A stretch of 64,000 bases of DNA from Welwitschia mirabilis (Eukaryota > Gnetophyta > Gnetopsida > Welwitschiales): NCBI GenBank assembly GCA_051453625.1, contig JBOZIK010000001.1:100662324-100726323 (forward strand). Reading direction: 5' to 3'. The translations under genes and the position numbers were made by a program. Under the pieces are notes generated by a model that was not told where the DNA came from, ran no database searches, and was given only the letters and a program-made list of their open reading frames with translations. This document shows positions 10,698 through 23,324 of the stretch, piece by piece. Every line of letters starts with the position of its first letter. Positions within the stretch are counted from its first letter, which is position 1.

Positions 10698-11914
10698 TGT
10701 TGTGATGCCAAATTATATGTATTTAATAAAGTAGTTTAAGTATTTTTGCAGGACATTGAGATAATGTTAAGTGAAGTTTTGATGATTACAGAGAATCAAT
10801 GGAATTATCATGAAAATTTATAATCCTTATCATATTTGGAGGAATTTTAAATAAATTCTAATACTTAGCATTATGAGGAGGAGTCAAACGATCTAGGAGG
10901 CTGATTTCACTTAGTTAGAGAATTCAGAATGATGACAGTTCCATAGTTGTTTGGATAACATGACAAGGATGCTGACTTGGATTGGAGATAGAAGCTAATA
11001 TATTATCTTTTATGATATAGCATCATCCCCATGGTCATCTATATGATAACTAGAATGATATATATTTAATGTAACTGATGCACCTAACTTTGTAATGGGG
11101 TCATGTAACCCTTTGAGCCACTAGGGTTTCATTCAAGTTACTAGATTTTTGTTTCTAGAAACTTTTATGTAAAAAATATAAATATCCCTTACCATCATAT
11201 TTGAAACTATATTTTTACCTAAAAATCTTATGGCAAGAGATCGAAGGATAGAAAATCCATCCATAGCTATAGAGGGAAGTCTACCTTGGTATTGGAATGT
11301 GTATTCTCTATTGAGGTACTGCTGCTTTGTAAGTGGATGTTTAGTTTAAATATAATTAAAAAATTTTTTTATTTCTATTATGTACATCTCCCTTATGTTT
11401 TATGTTGATTATAATTCTATGATAGTAAGACAACCTTTAACAATTTGATATTATTAGTTTGGTGTTAGCATTTCATTTCATCTTGTATTTTCATAACTAT
11501 AATAATTGTATTTCATTATATTCTATTTTATGTACCTTATCAACTACATTGGTTAGGGTTTATTGATAGTATTTCTTGATTGATTTAGGTTATAATGGCT
11601 AATCTTAATGATAAAGATTAGTAGTCGAGTAGATCTATTACTTACAGTATTTTCCATTGTGTTTCTTTTATAAGCATTACATTAGCACTATCTTGTATTG
11701 TATTTATGAATTATTCTTATTTTTATTTACCTAAATGAAAAAATATAAAAATAATTTATCAAAATAAATTCTCTAACTTCAAACCTAATACCTTTAATGG
11801 ATTATGACATTTAAGTTGATTCTCATCTATACTAGCATGTGTTTTGTGCAAATATTTGTGATTAATAACGTTTTATCTAAGGACTTAAGAAATGCATAAA
11901 TACACACTGCAACA
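10698..11914 (+). repeat. 5' LTR of G1
   Basis: Starts tgttgtgatg and ends acacactgcaaca. It aligns along its whole length with 17970-19202, including the shared phrases 'gctgatttcacttag', 'aaggatgctga', 'tagatctattactta' and 'ttacctaa'. A candidate TATA region is aaaaaatataaatatccctt at 11172-11191. Confidence 0.85.
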
Positions 11915-11937
11915 TTTTAGTACCATTACCAAGAAGG
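11915..11937 (+). promoter_or_regulatory. Primer-binding site of G1
   Basis: ttttagtaccattaccaaga directly follows the LTR. It looks like the TTTTGGCGCC-GTTGCC-GGG phrase of plant gypsy elements after C-to-T and G-to-A changes, and fixes the element's orientation as +. Confidence 0.65.
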
Positions 11938-12719
11938 CAAGGAGCCAAAATATTATTACTATAATAGATAAGTACCTTGTATTTCAATTTTGATTATTTA
12001 TTTGAGGTAGTGTTGTATTTTTATATTAGATTCTGTAGTTTTTGTTTCTGTAGTTTTCAATTTGCATAGTGTTAATACCTTGTCATCGTTTATGTTGTCT
12101 AAATGATGCTGGTAGTTAGAGCTTTTATTTTTTATTTTTTGCAATAAAAGATTTCTAGGGTTTTTGCTTTCAGTCGATGTCATCTCCTACATTGTCCGGA
12201 CAGTTAAGTGAATGACTGTTAGTGTTATTTCTATTTTTGTTTTTTCATAGTTAATTTTTTTCTCTATTTCTATAAATAAAAAAATTAAAAAAATATATTG
12301 GCTATCTCTCATATTATCTAAAGAATAGATAAGAAGACAATTGTCACATATCTTCTAAGTATGGAGGATCCAAACAATCCAAGTATAAATATGAAATATC
12401 AGAAGAAGCAGAGCTTGATCTTTACTTTATACTTATCTTTCTTTTCATCCTAATTAATTCTTCTCATTGCATCCTTTTCATCTATTTTTATGAATAGTAA
12501 TAAAATAACCCTTTAAGAAATTTTTTTAGAAAGGAGGAAAAACTTGATAATTTCTAAAGATAATGATAAAAGAGTCCTTTGAGAATTTTTTTTCAGAAAG
12601 AGGGCATATAATACCAAATAATGTTGATACTAGGAATTAAACCATCCATCTTTTCAAACTCCTTATTTTTTTCCTCTTCTTTTTAGGCTTGATGTAGAAA
12701 TGACAATGAGGATTTTCAA
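11938..12719 (+). other. Leader of G1, non-coding
   Basis: No coding homology. T-rich to about 12300, then A-rich with repeated phrases 'tttaagaaatttttttagaaagagg' and 'tttgagaattttttttcagaaagagg' (about 12510-12605). Confidence 0.4.
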
Positions 12720-14190
12720 CATTTTAGAGATTCCAACTCATTTAGAGAAGCATTCTATAATTATTTTAGCAAACCCCAACCAGCTCCCATGAATAACTAT
12801 GAAAAATATCCATCTTCCATGAATTGAAATGAAGAAGCAATAAACTTACTTCATGAGTTAATCACAGAAATGAAGAGATGTAAGAAAAAATCAATAATAA
12901 TAAAGAAAATCTAATTGGGATCCTTCAACAAACTATGTTACAATGTCAACTATCTTAAGGCTCTTTTGCAACATAACATTCTCAAACCTATCCTACTCAT
13001 TCTACTGCATCCCATCTTGAGAAAGATGAGAAGAAATTAGGAATAAGTGGAAATAATTGTTACTTTAAAATAGAAAAAGATATCTTGGATTAATTTACAA
13101 CATCCCACTTATTAGGAGATGACCAAAATAGGAACAATGATGATTCAACTCAATTTTTTAACAATAAGGATGAGGATGATTATTTAATAGATGATGATAT
13201 TAAGATAATAGATTATATCTCTAGAATCCATTTAATATTAGAAAATCTAGATGAAATAAAGGAATCATTTCATGAAGAATATGGAAATTTTTCAATCCAT
13301 GAAGAAGATAATGATTACATTTCTCTTTATGAACTTTTTGATAAATCTAATAATTTAGAGAAGAATGACATGTAACAACATGATGAAGAAAAGAAGGATA
13401 AGGAAGAAGATAATAAGAACATCTCTCTTTATGATCTCTTTAATAAATCGAACAACTTAGAGAATGAGAGGAATATTTAATAATAGAAGAAAGATATAGT
13501 AAAAAATAATGATGAAGAAAGTAATGAAATAATTTAATAAAGTAATGATAAAGATAACAATGAAGACAAAAAACATAATGAAGGATCCACAGAGATTTAC
13601 TCAAAACTCATATAGGATAGACTTGTTTATTTTAATGCAATAAACCAACCTAAAGATTTTACTCATGTTTCTCCATCCCTTTCACTTATGCTTTCATGTA
13701 AAGCTCTAAATAATATCCTTCATTCTATTCTACTTTTATGTTAGCTTTTGATCTTGATAATGGTAAAATTTTTCCATCTCTTCCATTTTAACCTTCATGT
13801 AATTCTCAAATCCACATTCTTTTAGTTGACTTTANNNNNNNNNNGACTTTAATGAAATTCATAATGTTGAAAAGTTTATTCCTAATATCTCTTAAGCTCT
13901 TCCTGTTAAAACTCCATGTAATACTTAAAGTAACATCCTTTCCTATCCTATCATATCCACTTTACATTGTGTCTTTAATGATTTCTTTTTTCAAAAGCAT
14001 GACTTTAGATATCTTGGAATTTTAAATTGGGATAAATCTTATCTTCTTGATAATAATCCATGCTTATAATTGAATCCTAAGAAGCTTCTTAATCTTACTA
14101 AACATTCTAAAAATCCTTTAAAAACTTCTTGGATCTACTCTTTGGGTAGTACCTTAAATGAATTATATAATAATAATAATTATTTATGAT
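12720..14190 (+). pseudogene. Unrecognised acidic Asn/Asp/Glu/Lys-rich ORF of G1
   Basis: Between about 13110 and 13740 one frame reads on apart from stops that would be Gln if TAA/TAG were CAA/CAG. It is dominated by Asp, Glu, Asn and Lys and holds a duplicated motif: YISLYELFDKSNNLEKN (about 13318-13368) and ISLYDLFNKSNNLENE (about 13420-13470). Then SLSLMLSCKALNNILHSILL. After a shift, a third stretch (13845-14188) reads EIHNVEKFIPNIS, HDFRYLGILNWDKSYLLDNN and SWIYSLGSTLNELYNN. An upstream piece (12720-12960) reads FREAFYNYFSKPQP. I know no family for it. It sits where gag-pol should be in a non-autonomous gypsy element. Function unknown. Confidence 0.45.
13835..13844. other. 10-N gap inside the G1 ORF
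   Basis: Flanked on both sides by gacttta, so probably an unresolved short overlap. It may be responsible for the frame change here. Confidence 0.7.
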
Positions 14191-16292
14191 GATTTAATAA
14201 GAGATTACTTGTCAATGAAATTTATTGATTATTCATCTCTTATTTAGATTCTGAAATTTTTGTTATCAAGATTTTATCCTTTTACTCTCTTTACCTCTAA
14301 TTGATTTTACTAAAAAAAATGATTGTATACCTTTTATGTTTTATCAATTGTTTTTTATTTGGTTTGGTCCTTAGTTTTTTGAAAAAGTACAATACCTATG
14401 ACCATAGCCTTAGAAAAATAAATATTTATTTTTCTTTTAAATAGATTATTATATTCAAATAAAACTTATTTTCTTGATACTTTAAGCTTGCTTTGGTATA
14501 TCCTTCTTATGTTATGTTAATATGTTTCTATCCTTGGATTTTATTTTTATGTGTCATTTCTTGAGTTTGTAAAAAAAGTTAATCTCTAAATGATTAGGTC
14601 CTTATCTTTTAGAAAAATTATATTGTAATTACTCAGTTTGAATTTCGAATCTGAATACTTAAGAAACTCGGAACATTAACAAAAAAAGGTTAAAACTCTA
14701 TGAGATATTGTTGATCAAACCTTAAACATGATAAAAGCATTTGTCCTACAAGCTCCTCTCTATGAGGAGAACTTTCCTCCTACCATTGTCTGAATTATTC
14801 CTTAGCTAATTCTTTTAGTGAATATCTTGTTATCTCTTGAACATCTTTAACTTAACTTATGTATTATTTTCTAAAGAAACTATGATTAGTAATCTTTTAC
14901 TTGGGTATTTCAAGGTGATAAGATTGGATTCACATAATCTTAAAACATTCGTATATCTATGAAATTTATTTTTAAAGGAAGATGACTTAGATCTTTTTTT
15001 TTCTCTTAATGGTATGAGTCTTTAATTATTTGAGTGTATTATTCCTTGTTTAATATCTCATTGCTTTAATCTCATCCTTAAAAGTACTTAATTATATGGG
15101 ATTTATTTATGCAAAAAGAAGAAAGAAAAGAAAAAAATAATGATCATGATCTTTTGTATCTAAGCTAAAAACATGGTCATCATGATGTCTTATCACACTA
15201 GCATAAATTTTCCTGAGAGGAATCTTTGGCAGTGTTGATATCTATGGAAATTCCACTAGGAGGTTAGTTGATCATGCTTTGTAGGTCCTTACTCGTTTGG
15301 TAGTGGTTTCACTCCTCTTATCATGGAAATAATTATCACTTAGAGGCTATAAGATTAGTGATATTGCTGGTGTTATTAAGGGCATTGCTTATTTCATAGA
15401 CTCATTGAGCATATAATACTTTCACATGATCATTTCAATTTTTAGGATTTCAATGCATTTTGAAGTATAGGTAGGTGAGTCCATTTCTAATAGTTTTTGA
15501 TCTTATCATTTATTAATTAAAAACATTAAATATACCTTGCATCATAATAATTACTATCTCTTTAAGTGGTATTTTATGGAGTTTTTAAATCATGTCATGC
15601 ATTATTCATTAAGTAATTTTATGATTTCTACTAAGAAACTTTACTAGATTAGAAATTAGGATAGACATATAATATTTTTCATGTTCCTAATTTCCATTTT
15701 TATTTTCTTTCTTTAGTTGTTTTACTTAATATTTTACAATCATTTCCATACTTTTTTATCATAAATATTTATGATTTGATCATTTAGTAATTTTCTTATT
15801 GTTTTATTTTCATTTGTAGTTTTTATCCATAGGGATAAACTTTATTTTAGCACTTTGCAAATGATGTTTCTTTAGCTTAATAAGTCATTTATTCCATATG
15901 TTCTTTTATCATCTTTTTAAGTTTTCACACATTCACTTACTAATCTTGAATGCTTCTAAGTTTGAATACATTTAAGAATTTTCCTTAGCATTGCTTCTTC
16001 CTATGGGGTTCATTATCTTCATCATATCATGACATTTCTTTTTCTACCTTGATTTCTCCTCCCTTTCATGCTTTATTAGTGATGACTTCTTAGCTTTTTC
16101 CTATCTTTCGGACTTCATAATGACTTTATGAGGCCTCACTCTTATTGTTGTTAACTCACTTACTTTGTTAAAGTCCACTTCTCGTTAATATTTCTTAGAG
16201 GCTTGTCATCTGCCTATGTTATCCAGAGGATACATAAAATGAATTCTTATATTTTTCTTCGTATGCTATTGTAATATTGACTGTAGTTATTC

Positions 16293-16824
16293 NNNNNNNN
16301 NNNNNNNNNNNNNNNNNNNNNNNNNNNNNNNNNNNNNNNNNNNNNNNNNNNNNNNNNNNNNNNNNNNNNNNNNNNNNNNNNNNNNNNNNNNNNNNNNNNN
16401 NNNNNNNNNNNNNNNNNNNNNNNNNNNNNNNNNNNNNNNNNNNNNNNNNNNNNNNNNNNNNNNNNNNNNNNNNNNNNNNNNNNNNNNNNNNNNNNNNNNN
16501 NNNNNNNNNNNNNNNNNNNNNNNNNNNNNNNNNNNNNNNNNNNNNNNNNNNNNNNNNNNNNNNNNNNNNNNNNNNNNNNNNNNNNNNNNNNNNNNNNNNN
16601 NNNNNNNNNNNNNNNNNNNNNNNNNNNNNNNNNNNNNNNNNNNNNNNNNNNNNNNNNNNNNNNNNNNNNNNNNNNNNNNNNNNNNNNNNNNNNNNNNNNN
16701 NNNNNNNNNNNNNNNNNNNNNNNNNNNNNNNNNNNNNNNNNNNNNNNNNNNNNNNNNNNNNNNNNNNNNNNNNNNNNNNNNNNNNNNNNNNNNNNNNNNN
16801 NNNNNNNNNNNNNNNNNNNNNNNN
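16293..16824. other. 532-N gap
   Basis: No repeated flank seen on either side; content unknown. Open frames running through it are artefacts of the Ns. Confidence 0.9.
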
Positions 16825-17106
16825 TTCAGCTTTCATATATATATAGATAAATGTGATGTGCTAGTCTAGTTATGATTTCATATCATTTATGTGATATCCA
16901 TTATGAGTATTATTTAGCTTGACATGCACTAGATAACAAGCTCTCAGTATGCACTTTCTAGATGAAGAAGAACATTCTCCTTCTTCACTTTCACTTATGA
17001 GCTCCCATGCAGAGTTCGCTATAGCACCTTGAGGGGAGTAATTTATGATTATTTTTGAGGTATTTATTCCTTGTGGATTGTACTTAAAACTTATTAATTT
17101 ATTTAT

Positions 17107-17450
17107 NNNNNNNNNNNNNNNNNNNNNNNNNNNNNNNNNNNNNNNNNNNNNNNNNNNNNNNNNNNNNNNNNNNNNNNNNNNNNNNNNNNNNNNNNNNNNN
17201 NNNNNNNNNNNNNNNNNNNNNNNNNNNNNNNNNNNNNNNNNNNNNNNNNNNNNNNNNNNNNNNNNNNNNNNNNNNNNNNNNNNNNNNNNNNNNNNNNNNN
17301 NNNNNNNNNNNNNNNNNNNNNNNNNNNNNNNNNNNNNNNNNNNNNNNNNNNNNNNNNNNNNNNNNNNNNNNNNNNNNNNNNNNNNNNNNNNNNNNNNNNN
17401 NNNNNNNNNNNNNNNNNNNNNNNNNNNNNNNNNNNNNNNNNNNNNNNNNN
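17107..17450. other. 344-N gap with overlapping flanks
   Basis: The 69 bases before (17038-17106, starting gtaatttatgattatttttg) recur at 17451-17519 with a single difference. The gap probably hides nothing. Confidence 0.85.
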
Positions 17451-17969
17451 GTAATTTATGATTATTTTTGATGTATTTATTCCTTGTGGATTGTACTTAA
17501 AACTTATTAATTTATTTATATACATCATTTTGAGTTATAACTATTTTTATTATACATACATTTCATCACTTTTTTGAGTTATCATGTTTATATCTTATGA
17601 TGATTTTTGTATATGATATTTAATTTTTATTTTGCTGTGTAACAATGTTTTAAATGGAAGGGTAATGTAGATTTTAATACTCTAGTTTTCTCATGATTAT
17701 GATTACAAGAATTTGATTTTTTAGTCTAAATTTTTTTAAGCCTATTATCCCAATCATTATTGGGATGACATCCAGGATTACAGTATGATCACGTATTCTG
17801 CTCAGGTAATACATCTAGTTCATTAGATTTTGATATATAATTCTATATCATAAACTTTATAAACAAAATTAGTAACTTTCTAGTTAATATATATCTTAGT
17901 TAATTTAGCTTACAATTTATAGTTGTTTGCTTACTTTGTTAAGAATAGACAATGTTAAGTGGGGTGCTA

Positions 17970-19202
17970 TGTTGCAATGTGGAATTGTATGTATTTAATG
18001 GGGTATTTTAAGTACTTTTGTAAGATATTTAGACAAGTTTAGGTGGAATTTTGACAATTATAAAGAGATAATGGGATCATAAAAATATGCAATCCTTAGC
18101 ATATTTAGAGGCATTTTAGTGAATTGTCATACTTAGTATTCTGAGGAGTAGTTTAATGATCCAGAAGGCTAATTTCACTTAATCGAAGAATTCAAAAGGA
18201 TGATGTTTCCACAGTCATTTGAACAATGTGATAAGGATGCTGATTTGGACTAGAGCTAGAAGCTGATGTATTATTTTTTGTGATGTGATATTATCCCAAT
18301 TATTGTCTAGATAATAGTTAGAATGACATTTATTTTATGTAACTAATGCACCTAAATTTGTAAGGGGGTCACATGCTCCTTTGGGTTGTTAGGGTTTGTT
18401 TGAGTTACTAGAGTTTTTTTTTCAGAAGTTTCTATGTAAAAAATATAAATATCCTTTGACCTTATTTCCAAAACTATCTTTTATACTTAAAAATATTATG
18501 ATGGAAGATTGAAGTATAGGAGATTTATCTATAGCTATAAAGAAAAGTATTTCTTAGTGTTAGGATGTGTATCCTCCACTCAGGTGCTACTACTTTATAG
18601 ATGGATGCTTGATTCAAAATCAATAAAACAATTTTTTTATTTTCATTATGCACATGTCTCTTGTGATTTAGATTGGTTATAATTTTATAATAGCTTTATA
18701 GTCAATATAGATCATAATGGTAAACTTTGATAGATTGATATTGCTAGTTTAGTGTTTGCATTTCATTTTATCTTGCACTGTTGTGACTATAAAAGTTACA
18801 TTTCATTATATTCTATTTGATGTGCCTTATCACCTACATTAGTTATGATTTAGGGATAATATTTCTTAAATGATTTAGGTTATAAGAGTTGATCTTAGTG
18901 ATAGAGGTCGATAGTCAAGTAGATCTATTACTTAGAGTATTTTACATTGCATTTCATTTATAACATTGCATTACCATTATCTTGCATTATATTTCTACAT
19001 TATTCTTATTTTCATTTACCTAAATAAAAAAAGATAAAAATACTTTGTCAAAATTAATTCTCTAATTTGAGCCTAGTGCCTTTGATGGATTACAACATTT
19101 GGATTAACTCCCATTTATACTAGCTTGTGTTTTATGTAAATATTTATCATCAATAGGATTTTACCTAAGGACTTAAAAAATGAATAAATATACATTGTAA
19201 CA
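17970..19202 (+). repeat. 3' LTR of G1
   Basis: Starts tgttgcaatgtgg after the purine tract and ends tatacattgtaaca. Full-length partner of the LTR at 10698-11914, with roughly a quarter of sites different in the first 100 bases. Confidence 0.85.
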
Positions 19203-20263
19203 TATTATAAGAAAAATTGATATACTATATAATATTTTTCAAAAAAAGGAAAAAAAAGAGAAAAGAAAGAAAAAGAAAAAAAAGAAATTACTAGATCAAG
19301 TTTCATTAAATAAGTAATACACACAATTAACATCAATCCACTAATGATAAAAAGAAATAAAAGAAAGAAAATTAAAAGGCACTAAAAAGGAACTAATATA
19401 AATAAAAAATAAAAAGGAAAAAAAATCTAAAAAGGTTACAAAAGTAAATTTTGTATATGCTCCATTATAGTTACCACGTCACTATCTTTAGCAATGACAC
19501 TAAAAAGCTATTTGTGGTGAAATCTATGTATGCTTATATATATTATTAAAACATGATAAATAGTAAGATCATCCTAAGGATACAAATATTGTGTAACCAA
19601 ATCCAACTTTTACCAATAATACCATGACTTCTATTTGCATGTAATCCTAGTTTCAGTTTTCTATAAAGATAGATAATGAGAGTTATCAATAAATCAAGAA
19701 TAATGATAATGAGTAACAAAGAGTCAAAACATGTAAGAGATCTAGAAATGGAACATAGCATTTAAACTATCATAATAACTTAATTAAAAAGTATAAGTAT
19801 TAAAGTAAGTTCATGTAGCTTTTACTTCCAACTCAACCATAATGGCATACTCTTGTCCACCATACATATGAGGCTCATACAGTATTAGCTCAAGCAAAAT
19901 GGCATAATCTCATCTATCATAAACATGAAGATGATACATCTAAGTCATTTAAGCTTCATGATAAGAATTAACTAAGCATGAAAGTTAAGGATATTCTAAG
20001 ATCCATCAAATAAACATTTAGATTATGTAAACTAAAATAAAAAGGAGAATTAAAAAAAAAAATATTAAAGTAATAAGATTTCTTAGCTAATCCTAAGTAA
20101 AATAAGTATGGGATCTATCAAAACTTAATATTAGAGTAATGCACTAAGAACATGTAATAGTTTATTATCAAAAAAGTAAAAGCATACTATATGTAAAAGT
20201 ACTCATGCTAAACTAAGAAGCATCATATTAGATTAATAGCTAGTCCATCATTATAAGAGGCTT
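19203..20263. other. Spacer between G1 and G2
   Basis: No gene seen. 19240-19440 is an almost pure purine tract of A with scattered G (aaaaagagaaaagaaagaaa). The rest is AT-rich without an assignable motif. An apparent 71-residue frame on - (19546-19761) has no recognisable domain. Confidence 0.4.
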
Positions 20264-21424
20264 TATTATGATGTGAATTTATGAAATCTTGAAGTCCTTT
20301 AGGTATTAGGCTTAGAGTTAGAGAATTTATTTCCAAAGGTATTTTTAATATTTTTATCTTTTAATAACTAAAAGTAAATAACAAGCTAAAATGCAATGCA
20401 AAGTAAATAAAGATGAAATGCAAATGGAAGTGGAATGGATTCTATTGGATCCTAATTCTGCTATCACAAGAATCAACTCTCTATAATTTAAATCAATTAA
20501 CAAGAGTACTTTACTTATTCCTAATCAAGATGAACTATGAGATATATCAAATAGAATATGAAATGCAATGTGGAATGGAAATAACAATGGAAACCTAAAC
20601 TAACCAAAGTCAACTTTAATAAAGGTTGCCCTTATGATCTAAATAAATTATAGAATTATCACTTAAACTATAATTAACTTAAACTATAAGGGACATAAAC
20701 AGAATTGAAATGAAAAGAGTAATTGAATTGATTCATAGAACATTACATCCACTTACAATAAAGTAGCAGCACCTTAATGGAAGAGATTCAGCCTAACACT
20801 AAGGAAACATCTCTCTATAGGTACTGGACGAACCTCTTATCTTTTAATCTTCTATCGTAGGCATATCCTATATAAAGGATGATCCAAAAGTGAAGGAGAA
20901 GAAGCATATTTATAGTTTTACATTGAATTTCTAGAAGCTCAACCCTATAAGTTGGAAAAGAAACCTTAATAGTCCAAATGGGTTGCATGGCCCTAATACA
21001 AAGAGAAGTCTTTATGATCATAAAAAAATAGCTGTCGTCTTGACTATCGTGGGGATACCAGAGGGGATGTAATCCTATAACAAAAAATCACTCCATTAGT
21101 TTCAAGCATGCTGTCAACCCTGCAGCTTCTATTCACATCAGCAGTGCTGTCGTCCTGCCTGTTGTAGAAATAACAGAGGGGATGACAAGCTTTTTCATCT
21201 CTAATCTCAATAAGGATTCAATCTTCTACATAGCGAATCCTTCCTCCAAAGTATATAGTATTAGAATAAGCTTAAGAAGCCTTTAAATATGCCAAGAATC
21301 ACATGTTTTAATGATCATCCTATCAATTGCCCATCATCATTAGCATTGCATCAAAACCTATATAAATGTCCTACAAAAGCACTCAAAATACACTATTAAA
21401 TTTCTACAAATTCACATTGCAACA
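20264..21424 (-). repeat. 3' LTR of G2
   Basis: On + it runs from tattatgatgtgaattt to ttcacattgcaaca. Just outside (21425-21440) 'cagcctcttacttaacc' is, on -, the purine tract before the LTR. On - a TATA box (ctataaatatgc, 20914-20903) follows two copies of a tgtcgtcctgcctgt...gatgaca motif (21032-21190). Confidence 0.8.
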
Positions 21425-23055
21425 CAGCCTCTTACTTAACCTTGTTAGTCCCTTATAAAATAAGTAATCAACTATATTGCAAGCCAATTTAACTAAGATA
21501 AAACATTAGTTATAAAAAAATGCAAATTGAGTTCAATTTAATCATGTAGGAATAGATATTAAAATCAATTAACTGATATAAATACTAAAATATTCCTAAG
21601 TTCCCTACTTAATTATGTCACCATAGAATGAATGCATGTCATACACATATAAAAATAATAAAATGTAACATTAATAGCTTAGCAAATGTTAATGTATATG
21701 CATAATATAAAACAGTGATAATGGACTAATACAACAGACTTAAGTAGTGCTAATCTCTAAAGAGTAATACATCCAAGTTCATTAGTGTAATCCATAAGGG
21801 TAAAGAATAATAGTAGATATAGCATTATTTTTAAATGATCTGAAACATAGTTATAAGAAAATTCTGTAAGTGTTCTATTGTACTTCTACAAGATAAAGTT
21901 CATGAATGTTATTTAATTAACATGAAATCTAATCTAAACAACTCATCATAGATATACATAACATGAAAGCGCAAAACATGATACTTTTAATTTCAAAAAT
22001 TTATGCTCAAGATCATAGAAGAAAGCCTACCCACCACAAGTGAAGCAAGACATCCTGAATTGCACAAAGGTAAAGGATGAGTGTCATTCTGGTTGTCATG
22101 GGGATGATAGACGTGGGATGACAGTGATCAAATAGGCTGTTTGAAGAGAAAAGATAAACTAAAAAAATGTTAAAAGTAATAAAACACATGAAAAATAGCA
22201 GAAAAGGTAGAAATAAGGTAAAAAGTAAAGAAATAGCCTTAAAAAAAAGGCCCATGGTGGAGAAGGACTCATGGAGAAAAGTGTGAAAATAGAAGGAAAT
22301 GCACTAAGTAAAAAGAAGCAATGCTTAAAGACTCCACAAATGTGCTTAAACTCATGGAAAAAGAAGAACTAGAACTCATCAGATCATGGGAACCTATTAA
22401 AAAGAGAACAACAATCCTCTATAGAAATTATGTAAATACATCAACAAGAAAATATGAAATGATTAGATCCATAATATTATGATGAAAAGTATAGGAAATG
22501 ACTTTGAAAAATCCAACAAAACTACTAAAGAAAAAAAAAATGAAAATGGACAACTAGGAATGTAAAGAATATTGTTTACTTATGCTAAATTATATTCTAA
22601 CAAATTTCCTTAGCAAAAATCATAAACTCACTTAATGAAAGATGCATGAAAATATGTACAAGTTATTAAGTGTCACTTAAATAAGCAATGATTATGATGA
22701 TGTCAAGTATGCCTAATGTTATCAAATAATGAATGACAACATAAAAACTATTAAAAGAGGAAATTACAAGCTACCATATCAAAATAATACTAGAATCCAA
22801 AAAAGTAGAGTAATCGTGTGGAAGTACTATAAATAAATTTAAAAAATGAATCTAGAAAATAAGTAGTTCCTCTAATGGCACTAGGGACATCACTAATCTC
22901 ATAGCCTAAAAGTATAATTTATTTGACTATGATGAGGGAAGTGCAAGTACTGTTAGAAGAGTAAGAACCCACAAAGCATGGCTAACTAATCCCTTAGTGG
23001 AGTTCCCACAACTATTATATCATACTACCAAAGGCCCCTCTTGGGACAATTTACC

Positions 23056-23155
23056 NNNNNNNNNNNNNNNNNNNNNNNNNNNNNNNNNNNNNNNNNNNNN
23101 NNNNNNNNNNNNNNNNNNNNNNNNNNNNNNNNNNNNNNNNNNNNNNNNNNNNNNN
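23056..23155. other. 100-N gap with overlapping flanks
   Basis: 44 bases starting ctattatatcatacta precede (23012-23055) and follow (23156-23199) the gap with two differences: an unmerged overlap. Confidence 0.85.
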
Positions 23156-23274
23156 CTATTATATCATACTAGCAAAGGCCCCTCTTGGGAAAATTTACCA
23201 TTATGCATTTGTGGTAGGACATCATAGTAATCTTGTTTTTAGATATAACATGAAATAGCATGGTCTATATTATT

Positions 23275-23323
<49 letters not shown>
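23275..23323. repeat. (CT)n microsatellite
   Basis: About 49 bases of almost uninterrupted CT repeats in the 3' non-coding part of G2. G3 has only a T-rich stretch at the equivalent place (45880-45920), so it expanded in this copy. Confidence 0.95.

Positions 23324-23324
<1 letters not shown>

Larger units (their letters stand above)
14191..17969 (+). other. 3' non-coding region of G1
   Basis: No ORF with homology. The block at 15180-15400 (catgatgtcttatcac..., tcactcctcttatcatgg) matches the reverse complement of the G2 3' non-coding block at 22930-23225 and G3 at 45690-45850, so the region is a conserved 3' part of the family. The region ends in the polypurine-like aagtggggtgct. Contains N runs at 16293-16824 and 17107-17450. 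Confidence 0.6.
10698..19202 (+). mobile_element. Ty3/gypsy element G1, probably non-autonomous
   Basis: A structurally complete LTR element: LTRs at 10698-11914 and 17970-19202, both starting TGTTG and ending with an inverted counterpart (TGCAACA / TGTAACA), a PBS right after the 5' LTR and a purine-rich aagtggggtgct just before the 3' LTR. Inside there is no recognisable gag, protease, RT, RNase H or integrase, only an acidic ORF (12720-14190) and long non-coding DNA. The LTRs and the 3' non-coding block match the coding element G2, so G1 could have moved using G2-type proteins. LTRs differ at roughly a quarter of positions where I compared them, so it is old. No clear target-site duplication (ttcca versus tatta). 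Confidence 0.75.

Noticed and set aside
16219-17528. Long open frames across 16219-16846 and 17045-17528
   Set aside because: They consist almost wholly of N-derived X residues; only the gap edges are real sequence.
10691-19207. Target-site duplication around G1
   Set aside because: The five bases on each side (ttcca and tatta) do not match; too decayed to claim.
19546-19761. Small membrane protein on the minus strand (71 residues)
   Set aside because: Hydrophobic residues are expected from T-rich codons; no start context, homology or neighbour supports a gene.
22013-22255. 80-residue Phe/Leu-rich frame on the minus strand
   Set aside because: Lies in the 3' non-coding region of G2 and is not open in the equivalent part of G3.
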